Assembly (NCBI GenBank): GCA_013399695.1
Contig: VXAU01003998.1
Coordinates: 1 to 64,000 of the forward strand
DNA from: Formicarius rufipectus
Taxonomy: Eukaryota; Chordata; Aves; Passeriformes; Formicariidae
DNA: 64,000 bases
Direction: 5' to 3'
The notes below the pieces were generated by a model. That model was not told where the DNA came from and did no database searches. It was given only the letters and a program-made list of their open reading frames with translations. Of this stretch, positions 1-12,000 are shown in pieces (the stretch's first letter is position 1; every line of letters starts with the position of its first letter). The translations under genes were made by a program, and so were the position numbers.

Positions 1-46
1 CCCCTTTTTCTCCCCCTATCCCCACAGAGCGGGACACGCGTCGGGT

Positions 47-52
47 TTTATT
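47..52 (-). terminator. PIK3C2A: Poly(A) signal AATAAA (distal)
   Basis: On the minus strand AATAAA sits in CTGGAATAAAACCC, followed 15-35 nt later by a G/T-rich stretch (TGTGGGGATAGGGGG) typical of a downstream cleavage element. It best fits the end of the PIK3C2A mRNA. Confidence 0.65.
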
Positions 53-151
53 CCAGAACAGCGTTTAATGTACGTACAGGAGAGTTACGGAGTCACATCG
101 AACCCCCGCGGCGCGTCGGCGATACTGTACAACAATTTTTCATCAATCGAT

Positions 152-157
152 AATAAA
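152..157 (+). terminator. Possible plus-strand poly(A) signal AATAAA
   Basis: AATAAA in GATAATAAAGTATTTGG on the plus strand. It would only matter if a convergent plus-strand transcript ends here; see the acceptor-like sequence at 4-27. Confidence 0.2.
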
Positions 158-1161
158 GTATTTGGTTCTTAGAGAGATCCCCCGCCCGCCCCACGGCCCT
201 CTGTGGCCCACAGCGCCCCCTCAGGGACGCTCGGCCCCGGGCACACGGCGGGCCCCGGTGTTAAGGCAGGTGAGGGGGGCCCGACACAACTCTACGCTTG
301 TAAAAACAGAGAAAAGAGCGTTTACCAGGGATCGCACATGCGTCCGGAGACAGGCAGCTGTAGGTCGTACAAAGGCAGTAATAAAAAGTTCAGTGCAAAG
401 TTGTAGGTTAGTAGAGGAAGAGGTCCTAGCGTAAGCTGCTGCTCCCGGTTACCAGCACAAGGTCTGTATGGACAATTACACTGCTAGCTGCAGGTCAAAC
501 GGTGCATAAAAGATTTCATTAAACAAGATACAAAAAGCTGTTAAAACTACATTTTTCAAGCTACTTAGTATACTGGTAAATTCCATCCCGATGAAATATT
601 TCCCTCTTTCACATCCATCTTGGTTTTTTGTATGTAGTATGGTAAATTCTTATTGCAACAGTTTGTTCTTAATTGAGAATAGTGCAAAGAGGTGCAAGCT
701 TGGTGCTGGTCCTCTACATGTGAGGAGAGGCCAAGGCCAGATCCCACAGACAACATAAAATCCATGACCATAAAAAGCTCCAGCCAGTGACTACCTTGAA
801 AAGGAAGGGGAAGGCACAAAATGAGTTAAGCTATGAAGAAGATAAAATCAGAAGTCAGGACATGTGCTAACAATAATACAGTACTATACATTTTTTTTCA
901 GTCCAGACAACTGTTAAAACTGCAAATCATTTTTTAAATGATTTTAGTTTAATTGTATTTTGTGCTGTAAGACACTGTGCTTTAATAGCAAACTGCAAAA
1001 AAGGCAGTCCATATTGCTTTCATTTTATTTCACAATGGAACGTTTCACAAAAACAGTAGTCTACTTTCCTGTGTTTTAAGTGACTTGTGATTCTAATGAT
1101 GGAATGGAGTAAGTCTCAAAAGCATCAAGTGAGCAGGAAATATATCTAGTTAGTTATATAG

Positions 1162-1167
1162 TTTATT
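1162..1167 (-). terminator. PIK3C2A: Possible proximal poly(A) signal AATAAA
   Basis: Second minus-strand AATAAA in the 3' UTR, in AATAATAAACTATATAAC. The downstream region is only weakly U-rich, so it may give a shorter 3' UTR isoform of about 1.7 kb. Confidence 0.35.
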
Positions 1168-2877
1168 ATTTACAGGCTATATACTAAATGAAAAATATGC
1201 AGAAGATGCCTACTACAACTGGGATTTGCTAGCCCCCATTAGTATTGGCCCAGTTTCTAACATTCAAGATATCATTAGCTTTTTAATTGTAGTAATTACT
1301 ATGAAATTGGACCTTGAATAGTTTAGGCACCAGGAGATTCAAGTTTACTTCTCTCTTCTGTATTGAAGGGAGATTGGTCAGTAGGAGGGGAAGGAAACTC
1401 AGATTATAAAATAGGTTTTTAGTGTTGGGTAGACAGAAGGCTTTCCCCCTATTGTGTCTTTGTTCATAGTTGCATATTTCACTTTAAAAGTTCGCTTCAA
1501 AATTTTGTATTTAAGAAGAGTGTGTGCAACCTTACAGCTTTGTTTAGACAGAACATGAACAACCTAAACCCCGTACAAGGTGAACATAAAGGCAACACCT
1601 GTAGTGCAGAAACACCTATTAAGGAACCAGTGGTATTAACGGGAGATAGCAACATTTGCACTCCACTGTCACACTACAATTCAAATCTAATGCTCCTTGA
1701 AGTATCTGAATGAAAGTAGTTCTTACTGGGAGTGAGAAACAGTATTGCTGTTTAACTGTTAAAAACCCTTAAAGAAGAAAAGCAGCCAAGTTCCTCTCCC
1801 AAAGCTCTGTTAACACAACTCATTTCTGGCCCACGATTCATCCAGCAGCAGTGCTTTTCAACTAGAGGCCATCCTTTACCTGCAGGTAAAGGTGCAAATG
1901 CCACTTTGGATTAGTGTTTAAATGTGTTCCACACTTAATCACCGCAGTATTTAAAAGTCCTAGAAATTACAACAAAAAAACCCATTGAGAAGCTGGGCAC
2001 ATTTCCTACGGTACCACATTCAGCTAGACTTCGTTCAATTTTTGGAGATCATGGGGAGCAGATGGAGTAGAAAAAAGTGTATCTAAGTTGAACTAATTAT
2101 GAAGATCAGTATAAGTGGTGGTATTTGTAAATAACACATTTTGGGAAAAGACTTCCAGTAGGACCTGCAAGGTATTAAATATGAGAATAGTCCCCCTTTG
2201 TAAGGAGCTGAAAGTTAATATGTGTACATATTTAAATACCAGAAATGAGGTAAAAGAGAAGCATTTGAATTATAAGGCACCATTATTTACAACTTCCATT
2301 ATTGGCACTCACTCCAATAACTCTTAGAGAAGCATGAATCTGGGATTAAATGCAATGCTAAGGAATTTCTCCAGCCCTTCAACCTTCATTTCTACAGGTG
2401 TGTGTGAAGCCACCAAAATTTTACCTGTTACTGCTTCTGTGATGTCTGGTTATTAGTGGGGGTGTAATTCTAAAATATGCAATTTCTTTGATGTTCTCCA
2501 GCATCATGCCAAAGATGACACAACAGCAGTAACAAATTAAAATAAAAAATGCACTATATCCACAGACCTAATGATTAAGTTACAGTTCAACCAACCAGCA
2601 TGGTCAAATCATCCCTCTTGCTTTTGTGGATGGTTTAAAAAACCCTTCCTTTACCCACAGCTCTTAAACATTTATAGTGATGCCTTGATAACATCACATG
2701 AGCATAAACCAGGTTTTCTAGAAATCCTCCAGATTAGGCTACATGAGCATTGGTCCAATGTGTCTGCTGAAATGGAGAGTCTCTTATTTAAGATGTAGAA
2801 CTTATCTTCAAGTAGGAAGATGCGCAAAGCACAAGTGAATACAATTGTTCTGGTCTTACTCAGGTGTAGAAATGAGT

Positions 2878-3060
2878 TCACAGATAGGGTACAGCAGTTA
2901 GTCGATACCAGTTTACAGTCTCCTTGCTCAAGTTGAAGTTCTTTAGTGGGAGTGTAATTCCACCCAAGAAAAAGTTCTCACGTAACGATTCTGCACTGAG
3001 CACACTTAACTGAAGTTCTCTCTGTTTCAGAGTCTCCATGCTATATCCACTGTACACAAG
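2878..3060 (-). CDS. PIK3C2A: PIK3C2A exon 32 coding part, residues 1635-1694 and stop
   Basis: 183 nt including the TGA at 2878-2880; acceptor ACCTTCTAG. Encodes [20 protein letters not shown], then [18 protein letters not shown] and ends TAVPYL where human has TAATYL. It closes the C-terminal C2 domain. The exon continues into the 3' UTR. Confidence 0.97.
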   Translation of the reverse strand, partial: LVYSGYSMETLKQRELQLSVLSAESLRENFFLGGITLPLKNFNLSKETVNWYRLTAVPYL

Positions 3061-6000
3061 CTAGAAGGTAAGAAGTCAAGAATTTTTTGGTTAGCCAAAT
3101 ATATTACACAGACTGCCTTTTTTTTCTGACTGCCTGGCTACTGACAGATGTCTTAACTGCACATTACAACCACTCGGTATGTCTCTTAGAGAATATATCC
3201 CCATTTTATTTTGTGCTATGTTAGGTGTTTAGAAGCACTGTGTTTTTTGACTGAAGTACAGTTTACATGCCAAGACTTCTGAATTAATTTTTCTCCACAT
3301 AATGAGTCAGTGAAGCCAGGGCAGGTGGCTTTTCAGTTTTAAGATTTCTTTCCTTCTCCTCATCGCTCCTCAGAGTCAGTCTGAGAAACTTCTGCTTCCT
3401 GACCTACTCAGCTACTTTGTTTTATTTTTAAATAGGGCACAAAGGTTTTCAAAACAGTTCCTTTTCCATTTCTGCATCTTCACAGTTTTGGGGTTTTTTT
3501 AGACAATATTTTAATTACTGCTTAGAATTATAAGAATTAGAATTATAGCAAGCCCTAGAGAGTTACTACATAAATTTTACTTGCCATTTCATTGAAGGTT
3601 GGATTTCTTGTCTTCCTGGAGATTTTGGTTTTGCGTTTGGATGTTTTGTGTGTATCTGGAAGTAAGTATGTTTTTACATAGGGATTTGGATCTGCACCAT
3701 CTTCTGTAACCTACAGCCAAAAAAACCCAAGACAAGTTAGAAAGCTAATTAGTGCATAACTACTTGAAAAATCAATATGCAAATACCTAGACTTTGCAAT
3801 CAAGCTAATAAAAAGCAGCACTTGATTAAGCTGACAGTTGGAAAATTTAGAGGAATTCCATCACTTCTGCATCAGTCAAGATGGTAATTGACTAAATGGA
3901 AACAGTTTTCGACAGTGAATGCAGCATCTCTACTTACCAGGTCTTTGATGTGCATCACCATGATAAATAGAGTGCTATTTCTGTAGGATATGGATAGCTT
4001 CACTTCTCCTCCCACTTTGCCTGAGCTAGGACTTGATGGACTTGTATCTGAAAAAATAAGATAATTCTTTCTTCTGTAATAATATTTGTACATTTTCATC
4101 AGTACTACATTGAATTATTATATATGGGAAAAAATACAAGACTTAGATCAAGCTCCTTTCTGATTTTATTTGTAGTTCCCTAATAGGGGCAAGGCTATAG
4201 ACTTCTTTTTCTTTTTTTTGCATTTTCTTGGAAGAACCAGGTTCAAAGTTTGGAGTGAGAACCTGAACAATTTAGTCAAGCCATAAACAAGTCCAAGTGA
4301 TCACATATGTTGTTGCAATTTTTGGTATGTATTTCCTTGAAACTGTAATCAGGAACAGTTGTAAAGACAGTGATGTAGTTTTTAATGAGGGGAAAACTAC
4401 AGTTAACTAAACAAGATTAAAAAAAAATTCACATTGTAAAGGTGTCATACTATAGTCATTCAATTTATAAACACCTCTCCCCCCGCCAAACATTACCTAC
4501 CTGCTGGTCTGGCTATTCCATCTATTCCTTCCACTTTGTCATCACGAAGTAATGGATGGAAAAAAGTATAAACAAGATCACACTAAATTTGGAAGAAATG
4601 TTACATATTAGTTTAAGTGTTAAAAAGCATCAAAACATGAAAATCTGCATTTCATTTAAATTATTTCTACTCACTTCTGCCACCTCTGAAGAGCTGTTCA
4701 TCAGGCTCTGTATGTAGCTGTTGAGCTCTACTTTTCTTTTAGCTGCTACGTCTTTTATATGTGTTCTTCCCAGAACCATCTTATTAGGAAAGCTACAAGA
4801 ACAAAACAGGTTTCAGTTAATTTATCAGAAGTAAGTACAGTTATTGTCACTTCCATCCTGAAGTACTAACATCCATTTTTTTTTCTGCCAGTCAGGAGTA
4901 GGAACACAGCATGCCAATAGGTTATGACACTACAGAAAGGCAAGGAAGTATTTTCAAGAAATTCTTATACATTCTATGACACACAAATCTCACGACTCCC
5001 GCCCTTCTCCTTAAAACTTAGAGAAAGCTGGTTTTTGTCCCTTAATTGCCAACTTTGAGTTCTAGTTTGCCCTTCAGCATTTTTGTTTCTATTTCCAGCA
5101 ATTTACTCCTCCATCCAGCTGGGAGCAGTTTTGTTGCTTTTATAATAGTGATGAGCAACTTCAGAACGTACCCTGGTAACTTCCAAAGGGGAAAGAGAAT
5201 GCCAAGTTTGTTGTGGAGCTCCTGGAACTCATCAAATGTTCGGAAGACAAATGCTGGTTCAACTTGCCCTTCTCTCAAAACTCTCACTACATAGATCTGC
5301 CCAAAACACAAAAACCACAATAGTTTATATAACAATATTATAGAACTGACTTAACAATGTAATTTTCTTAACAATCAACTTTCTTCTATGGTAATCCTTC
5401 TCCTGAATCCATGTCCTGTTATTATATCCCATATCCCAGCATTTGCATTTTATAGTGGTTAGAATTATAAATAGCCCTTAATGCAAAGTTACATCCCATG
5501 ATCTCCTTACAATGTAGATCCACAGCTGACAGGGAGATGAAGGTAGTTCAGGCTACGCTGTCTGCACTCTCCCTTTTAAGCCTTAAATTCATGCCATATA
5601 CCTATGATACAGGCATGCAAAATGTGAACATGGCTGAGGATTACATTGAGACATGTATCTGTGGGGACTACCACAGAAACCTTCAAATGTAATTTTTTTT
5701 TCAATTTAATTCCCACAAGATTCTAAAGGATTCCACTTGTAAAGTGAAAATTTGGTGGGCAGATGCCAAGTATACTGCATTTTACAAGAAGAATTTTTAA
5801 AAGTACTGGGGATGCAGTCCCAGGACACAGTTATTCACTTTATTAAAGGGAAATGAAGGTTGAGAAGCTACACAGTTGACTCATTAGTGTATAATTTAAC
5901 TTTAAAAATCTAGACACATTCTAGACCATCTTAACAGCTTCCTGGAAGGTAAGAGGCTGTTCTGGCTTAGACCAGGAGTACTCAAATACCTTTTTTTGTA

Positions 6001-9000
6001 TAGCAATTCAGTACAAAACTCTTCACCTCTAGCATTATTCAGATTTGTTCTACCTTCCCTGCATCGTGTCTTATGAGTAAGACATTTACAGCAACTACAA
6101 CTTAGATGTATATTTGCATGTATCAATATAGCTCAGTTTATAAAAAACTTCCAGAAAACGTAACTTCAGCTGATTACTTCATCCCTACAAATAGTAGCAG
6201 AGGAGTAAAACAACAACAACAGCAAAAAACCCAAAAAACAAACAAACAACCCAACCAAACAAACAAAAAAACCCCAAAGAAACAAAAAAAAAGTTTAAGT
6301 CTTAAAGTGTAACTCAGGTCTATCAAAATCCCGAGGGCAAAGTACAATGCTTTCTGCCTCGAGTAAGACTGACTAGGAATGTAGGTGTATTAGTACAAGA
6401 AATTATGCTTTTACTTAAAAGGAACCAATACAGCTTTAATGAAAGGTCAGACTAAACTCAGACTGTTTGACTTCAAGATTCCTACTCAGGAAGCAGCCAT
6501 TTTACAGAAGGCAGCTACATAAGCCCATAAACATGACTCAAATTCCCATATTTTAAAATCATCTTCACCAACGCTACTTCTTTCTACTTCCTTCTAGATC
6601 CTTTTCAGGAGGTGTTTTCATTTGGAAGAATATTATGGGATGCTAAAATACCACTCTGTACTCTAGCACTCCCATGGCTGGTTTACCCTGGACAACAGCT
6701 GAGCACCCACACAGCTGCTTGCTCAGTCTCACCCCCTCACCAGGGGGACAGAGGGAAGAACAAGAGCAGAAGTGAGAAGATTCGTGGACTGAGATAAAGA
6801 TAGTCCTCAGGGAGGGAAGGTAACACAAAGACAACCTCTCACCACTCCCACAAGCAGACCCATGCTCAGCTAGTTCCCAAACAGCCACTTTGGAAGACAA
6901 TACCCTCCTTGCTCTACCCCCAGTTTTTAGCACTGAGCATGACATTATCTGCTGCGGATCTCTTTGGATGGTTGTGGTCAGCTGTCTCTGCTGTGTCTTG
7001 CTGGAAGAAAATACACCAGGATCTTCACTGAGTGGAAACTGACTCCACATACTTACATAATGTTTATCAGGGTTGTATCTCTTCTGATATGTAAACACAG
7101 ACACTTGTTTGATTCGGCCGTCTTGTTTAAGAGAGTATGTTTTAGCAGAAAATGAGAGAATGGGTTCATCATTTGAAGGTAAACCTGAGAAACGCAGCTG
7201 AGCCAAGTTGTGAATGAAGAAATTAAACTTTGTGGCAACACTTCCCAGGCTGGATTCAATCAGCCTAGAGAAAGAAAAAAAATAACATCAAAACACACAA
7301 AAATGTTTATGCCAATGAATCAGACTAAAGTCTAAGAAAAATAACCCCAAATTTCTTACTGACAAAGTTTTTATTCAATGGGCCATATAAATGTTTTCAT
7401 ATCAACACATCAGAAGATTCAGTATCCAAACTTTGGAATAGGTTTTTACCCAAGTAGTGAAGGCTTTCCAGATGTACTAAAAAGCCTGAAGTACAGCATC
7501 CAGCTCTGGAGCCCAAAGGACAGGAAAGACACAGACCTGTTGGAGCACATCCAGAGGAGGGCTGCAAAAATGATCACAAGGATGGAACACTTCTCCCATG
7601 AGAACGGTCAGGGTTCAAATGGGAGAAGACAAGGCTCCAGGGAGACCTTATTGTGGCCTTTCAGTACCTGCAGGGAGCTTACAAAAAGATGGGAACGAAC
7701 TTTTTAGCAGAAGCTTCTGCAAGAGGACAAGTGGTAAACTACACGAGGGCAGATTTAGATTCTATTGGAAGGAAGAAATTTTCCAGTAAGTGCAGTGAAA
7801 CGGCAGATCAGGTTTGTCCAAAAAGGTGATGGGTGTCCTGTATCTAAAAACATTCAAGGCTAGGTTGGACAGGGCTCTGAGGAACCAGATGTAGTTGAGG
7901 ATGCCCCTGCTGACTGCAGGGGGATTGGGCTGGATGGCTGTTAAAGGTCCCTTCCAGCTCAAACTGTTCTGTAGTCCCAAGGTGCACACAGACTACTGCA
8001 GTCACCTTTGTATATTTAAAGTGAACTACAGTAACACATTTTCTAACAGACAGCAACAACTCAATTACAGCACATACCCCTCCACTGTGACACTGGAGAA
8101 TCATCCCTCCCTCACTAGTGTGCAAAAGCATTTCCCCAAGAGAGAATTTCTTTACAGCACATTACATCATATACACTTACTAAAACATTTAGGACGTATT
8201 CAAAATGCAAGTCTCTAACAGCCAGATAGTGTTATTTTAAGCAAATTTTCCACACATTGTTACTACTAAAGACATCGAAGTATTAGTCTTATTTGAAACT
8301 GATCTTACATAGTTAAGTGATATTTTATGATTGTACAATGTAACTACTGGACTTGCACAGACATGTTTGTAAACATCCTTCATAAGTTTTTTCATAGCAG
8401 AGAGCTCCCTTTAAGAGAATGATGCTGGGAGACATTTTAGTTTTCACTTATCCAATACCTCGTAAAGAAGATGGTGGCTTCTGCATCTGTTGTTTGAGGC
8501 TGGAGAGCATCCTGAACATACTTCAAGTCCTGAACTCCACTTAGTTCTGGTAATCCAGAAGAAAGCATCTGCAGGAAATTAAAATTTACAGTTTTAATGC
8601 AATAAAACCAGCATGATTTTATAGTGAAATCACTAAAACTGTGACCCTCAGACTCATTTGTAGCTGCACTTAATTACCAAATGCTAGAAGTGATAGCAAA
8701 CAGTTGCTTTTAATCAGCAGTTATTCATCATTCCTGCTGAATTAAAAGTAGTTAAAAACACTACAGTGTAATTCATGGTATCATCTAGGTTTTCGATCTT
8801 CAGGAAGGACGTAGGCAATAAAACAGCTTAAAAATTTCCAAATAAACCTTCCCAGAAAGTAGATTGAATGTTTCTGGCTTTTAAAAGCATGCATTAAGAG
8901 TTTCTGCAGCATTTATACAACCCAACATCTATCAAGTTTCAACTGAACTTGAAAAATTATTACCAATGACAGTAGGTTAAGGAAGAGGCTTGCATGTTTT

Positions 9001-12000
9001 CTTATCAAGTTGTAAGCTTGACAGCAGAGATCCACAAACAACTGAAAGCGAATAGTGGGTTTTTCCCCACCATTAATGACATAAGCCATATCTGATGTGA
9101 GCACAAAAGGAGCTCGATCCCTGTTCAAAAAGCACACACAATTCACAGGTTAATTATACACTCTATTCATCATCATGTGCTCCCTCCTCCCCTCCATCTC
9201 CACCCTGAGGTAACAATATTAAATAATCTATTAATGTCATTTCACATTTTTGGGTTGGGTTCATGTCCCTCGTGCTACCTTATGTTACCCAGCAGTGTCA
9301 TGTGGTACTGGAGCTAGAGCAGATCTCCTGGAGCAACACTTGGAGGCCAGGTTACATTAAAAGGCCTTCCCTCCCTCATTTCTGGAAGCCATAATATCCA
9401 AATGTAACGACTGTAATATCACCAGATTAAAACATAACTCCTCCATCCTGGATATAGATTATCTTCCCCTACAAAGAGGAATACTAAATACAGACTTGCT
9501 GTTCACTCTTTTCAATAACCTAAACATTCATACAATTTTTATGATCCAGAGTCTCTTCACAATTGTTTCATGCTCATATTCAAATGATGTAAAGGTTCTG
9601 ACAATTTCTCAACCATTGATAAAGTTCACCCAGCAGGCAATAATATACACATGGCATGAAGATACCTATATCAAGGTCAAAGTACTTTATAGCTTTATCC
9701 AATATTCCTGACACCAAGATTTGTGCTAGATGTAAGGCTCCAAAATATCAACAAAAAGTTATACCAGTCTTTTCCTGTACCAAAATACTTGGCTTTCATG
9801 ACTTGGAAAGCAATTTCCACTGAAATCTGTCAGCTGAGCATAGCACAAAGTTCTTAAGAAGTGAGTGCAGTCTGAAAGCACTGAAGTTAAATTATGTTTA
9901 GAAGACCAAATTCCTTATGTTGATCTACCAGTAGCTAGAACAGTAATTATATTTGCAAGTTATGCCTATGTACTTTGCCTTAAAACAGAATATGGAAACA
10001 GGAAACTAGAGCCTCTGAAAATTAATTCTATATATTTAAGTTTGAATGAATTTTGGAAACACTGTGGTTAAACTGGAAGATACTGGCGTCAGGAGTACAG
10101 CAAATAACAGGAACTTAAAAAAGTTAATGCTTAGAATTTTAACACTTTTAAAACGAAAAGTAATCTAAGAAAATAACTTCTTTCTCTAGATTGCTTAAGT
10201 ACAAAAAATACCTTTTAAAGCTACCAAACATTTGCGCATGTCCCAAAAATTTTCCGAAGTCAATGTGAAACATATGCCCTGTGTTTCGGAGCATTATGTT
10301 GTCATTGTGGCGATCACAAATTCCCAGTACATAAGTAGCTACACAGCATCCTGCACAAGAGTAAATGAAGTTTTCTGAAGCCTGGGAGGGAGAGAAAAAA
10401 AGTGAACTGAGATCGAACATCCGTGGGAAAACATAATTCATGCATTCAACAATCCTGATGAGGGCAAAATCCAAGACAGGCAAGACAGCTCCCAAAGTTT
10501 GCTTTTTTCCAAAATACTGTTATTTAAACAGATAGGTTTGCAAAATCCTCTAGATATCCCACTTTACAGCAAAAACTGTCATTTCACTTTTTAAATAAAG
10601 AGAAAAGAGGAGCTGAACTCAAATCACAAAACTGTGTTAGCAAAGGAAAGAGTACAAGATTTATATTTCCAATGTGTTATAACAGCCAAAAGAAAGCCTT
10701 TTAGTTTTTTAATTATATATGCTTATACAAGAACAGACCAATGCTTCTCAAACACCATTCCTCCCTGCCTTGAATTTAAAGTACATTTTTTCTATATCCA
10801 ATAAAAACTCCTGATGTGAAACCTGAGAATCTGACTCCTTTTCAGTTATAGGAGGGATTTTAATACGCTCTTTTTTAAGTGTAGAAAAAAAAATTAAGTT
10901 TCTTAAATATACAAAACAAATTTCAGTGGAAGACTTGGACGTATGAACGTCATTCTTGCATAAAATGGTATTTATTCCTTTTAAAACATCTTCAAAAAAG
11001 AACACCGCTGAGATAAGTTACCTTTTCATATTCCTCCTCTGTAGGGTTATATTTTCGCAACCATTCTGCCAGAGGTTTGTCTTTAAAAGAACCTGTCACT
11101 CCATATTCCACTTGAATTTTCCTAAGCGTATCTGAAGCAGGAACAAGCTCTACCATGCCTTTATATAAAATACAACAAAGTGTATTTAACCATCTCCTTA
11201 TGTTATACTGCGTTTTCATTATTCAGTAGAAACCTTTCTTGACAAGGATGAATTTTAGTCTTAAACTGACTTCTTTGAAAACCCAGTTAGATGTAAAAAT
11301 AATTCTATTAGTCTATTAAGCATTTCCACAGACTGTGTTACAAAACAAACCATGGAACACATGTAGCAATCCAACTTAGCTTACTTTACTACAATTAGTT
11401 ACAGTCCCTAGAATGCACATATAAATTATACTCTAAATAATTACTTTCACCACAGAAACTGTGGTTAACATTGGTCTATAAGCAGTAATTGCAAAATATT
11501 TTGATGCTGACATTTCTCATACACTGACACAGCTGTAATCTACTAACTAACTGCTGTCAAGAGTTGAAACAAACCAGACTGTGAGCTTTACACGTGACCT
11601 TATTTTGGAGATGCAATTTACTGAAAATATTTTTATAACTACATCATAAAAGGAAATCATTCAGTTAACAGAATTTTACTTCTATCTTGGCAGAAGCCAC
11701 TAAAGGTAAACCTGTAACGTACATCCATTTTACTTTCCTACTTTAATCCTTCCAAGTACTTTAGGGACACACTAATATTAGCAGCAAGAAAAAAAACAAA
11801 ACACATTCTACTCAAATCAATTCATCATTCAGAGTAGGAGGAAAAGCCATCTGTTTCTCTAAAATGCAAGTCTTGCATAAATAGAAGCTTTTTGCTTAGT
11901 TTTGCCAACCTAAATTTCCAACTTTCCAATGTATTCAAGACTTTTTGTCATGCTGTTCTAGCATCTGACATATTTAAGTTATTGTTTATCCTCTTAAATA

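Larger units (their letters stand above)
25..2877 (-). other. PIK3C2A: PIK3C2A 3' UTR
   Basis: About 2.85 kb from the stop codon to the last poly(A) signal, similar to the roughly 3 kb I recall for the human transcript. Most is AT-rich. The distal 480 bp, and 160-300 especially, is unusually GC- and CpG-rich. No coding-like frame was recognised. The distal end could instead belong to the flank of a neighbouring promoter if an earlier signal at 1162-1167 is the main one. Confidence 0.7.

Noticed and set aside
1..480. RPS13 or another ribosomal protein gene at the left edge
   Set aside because: No frame in this segment matches the RPS13 protein. The best reading is the PIK3C2A 3' UTR.
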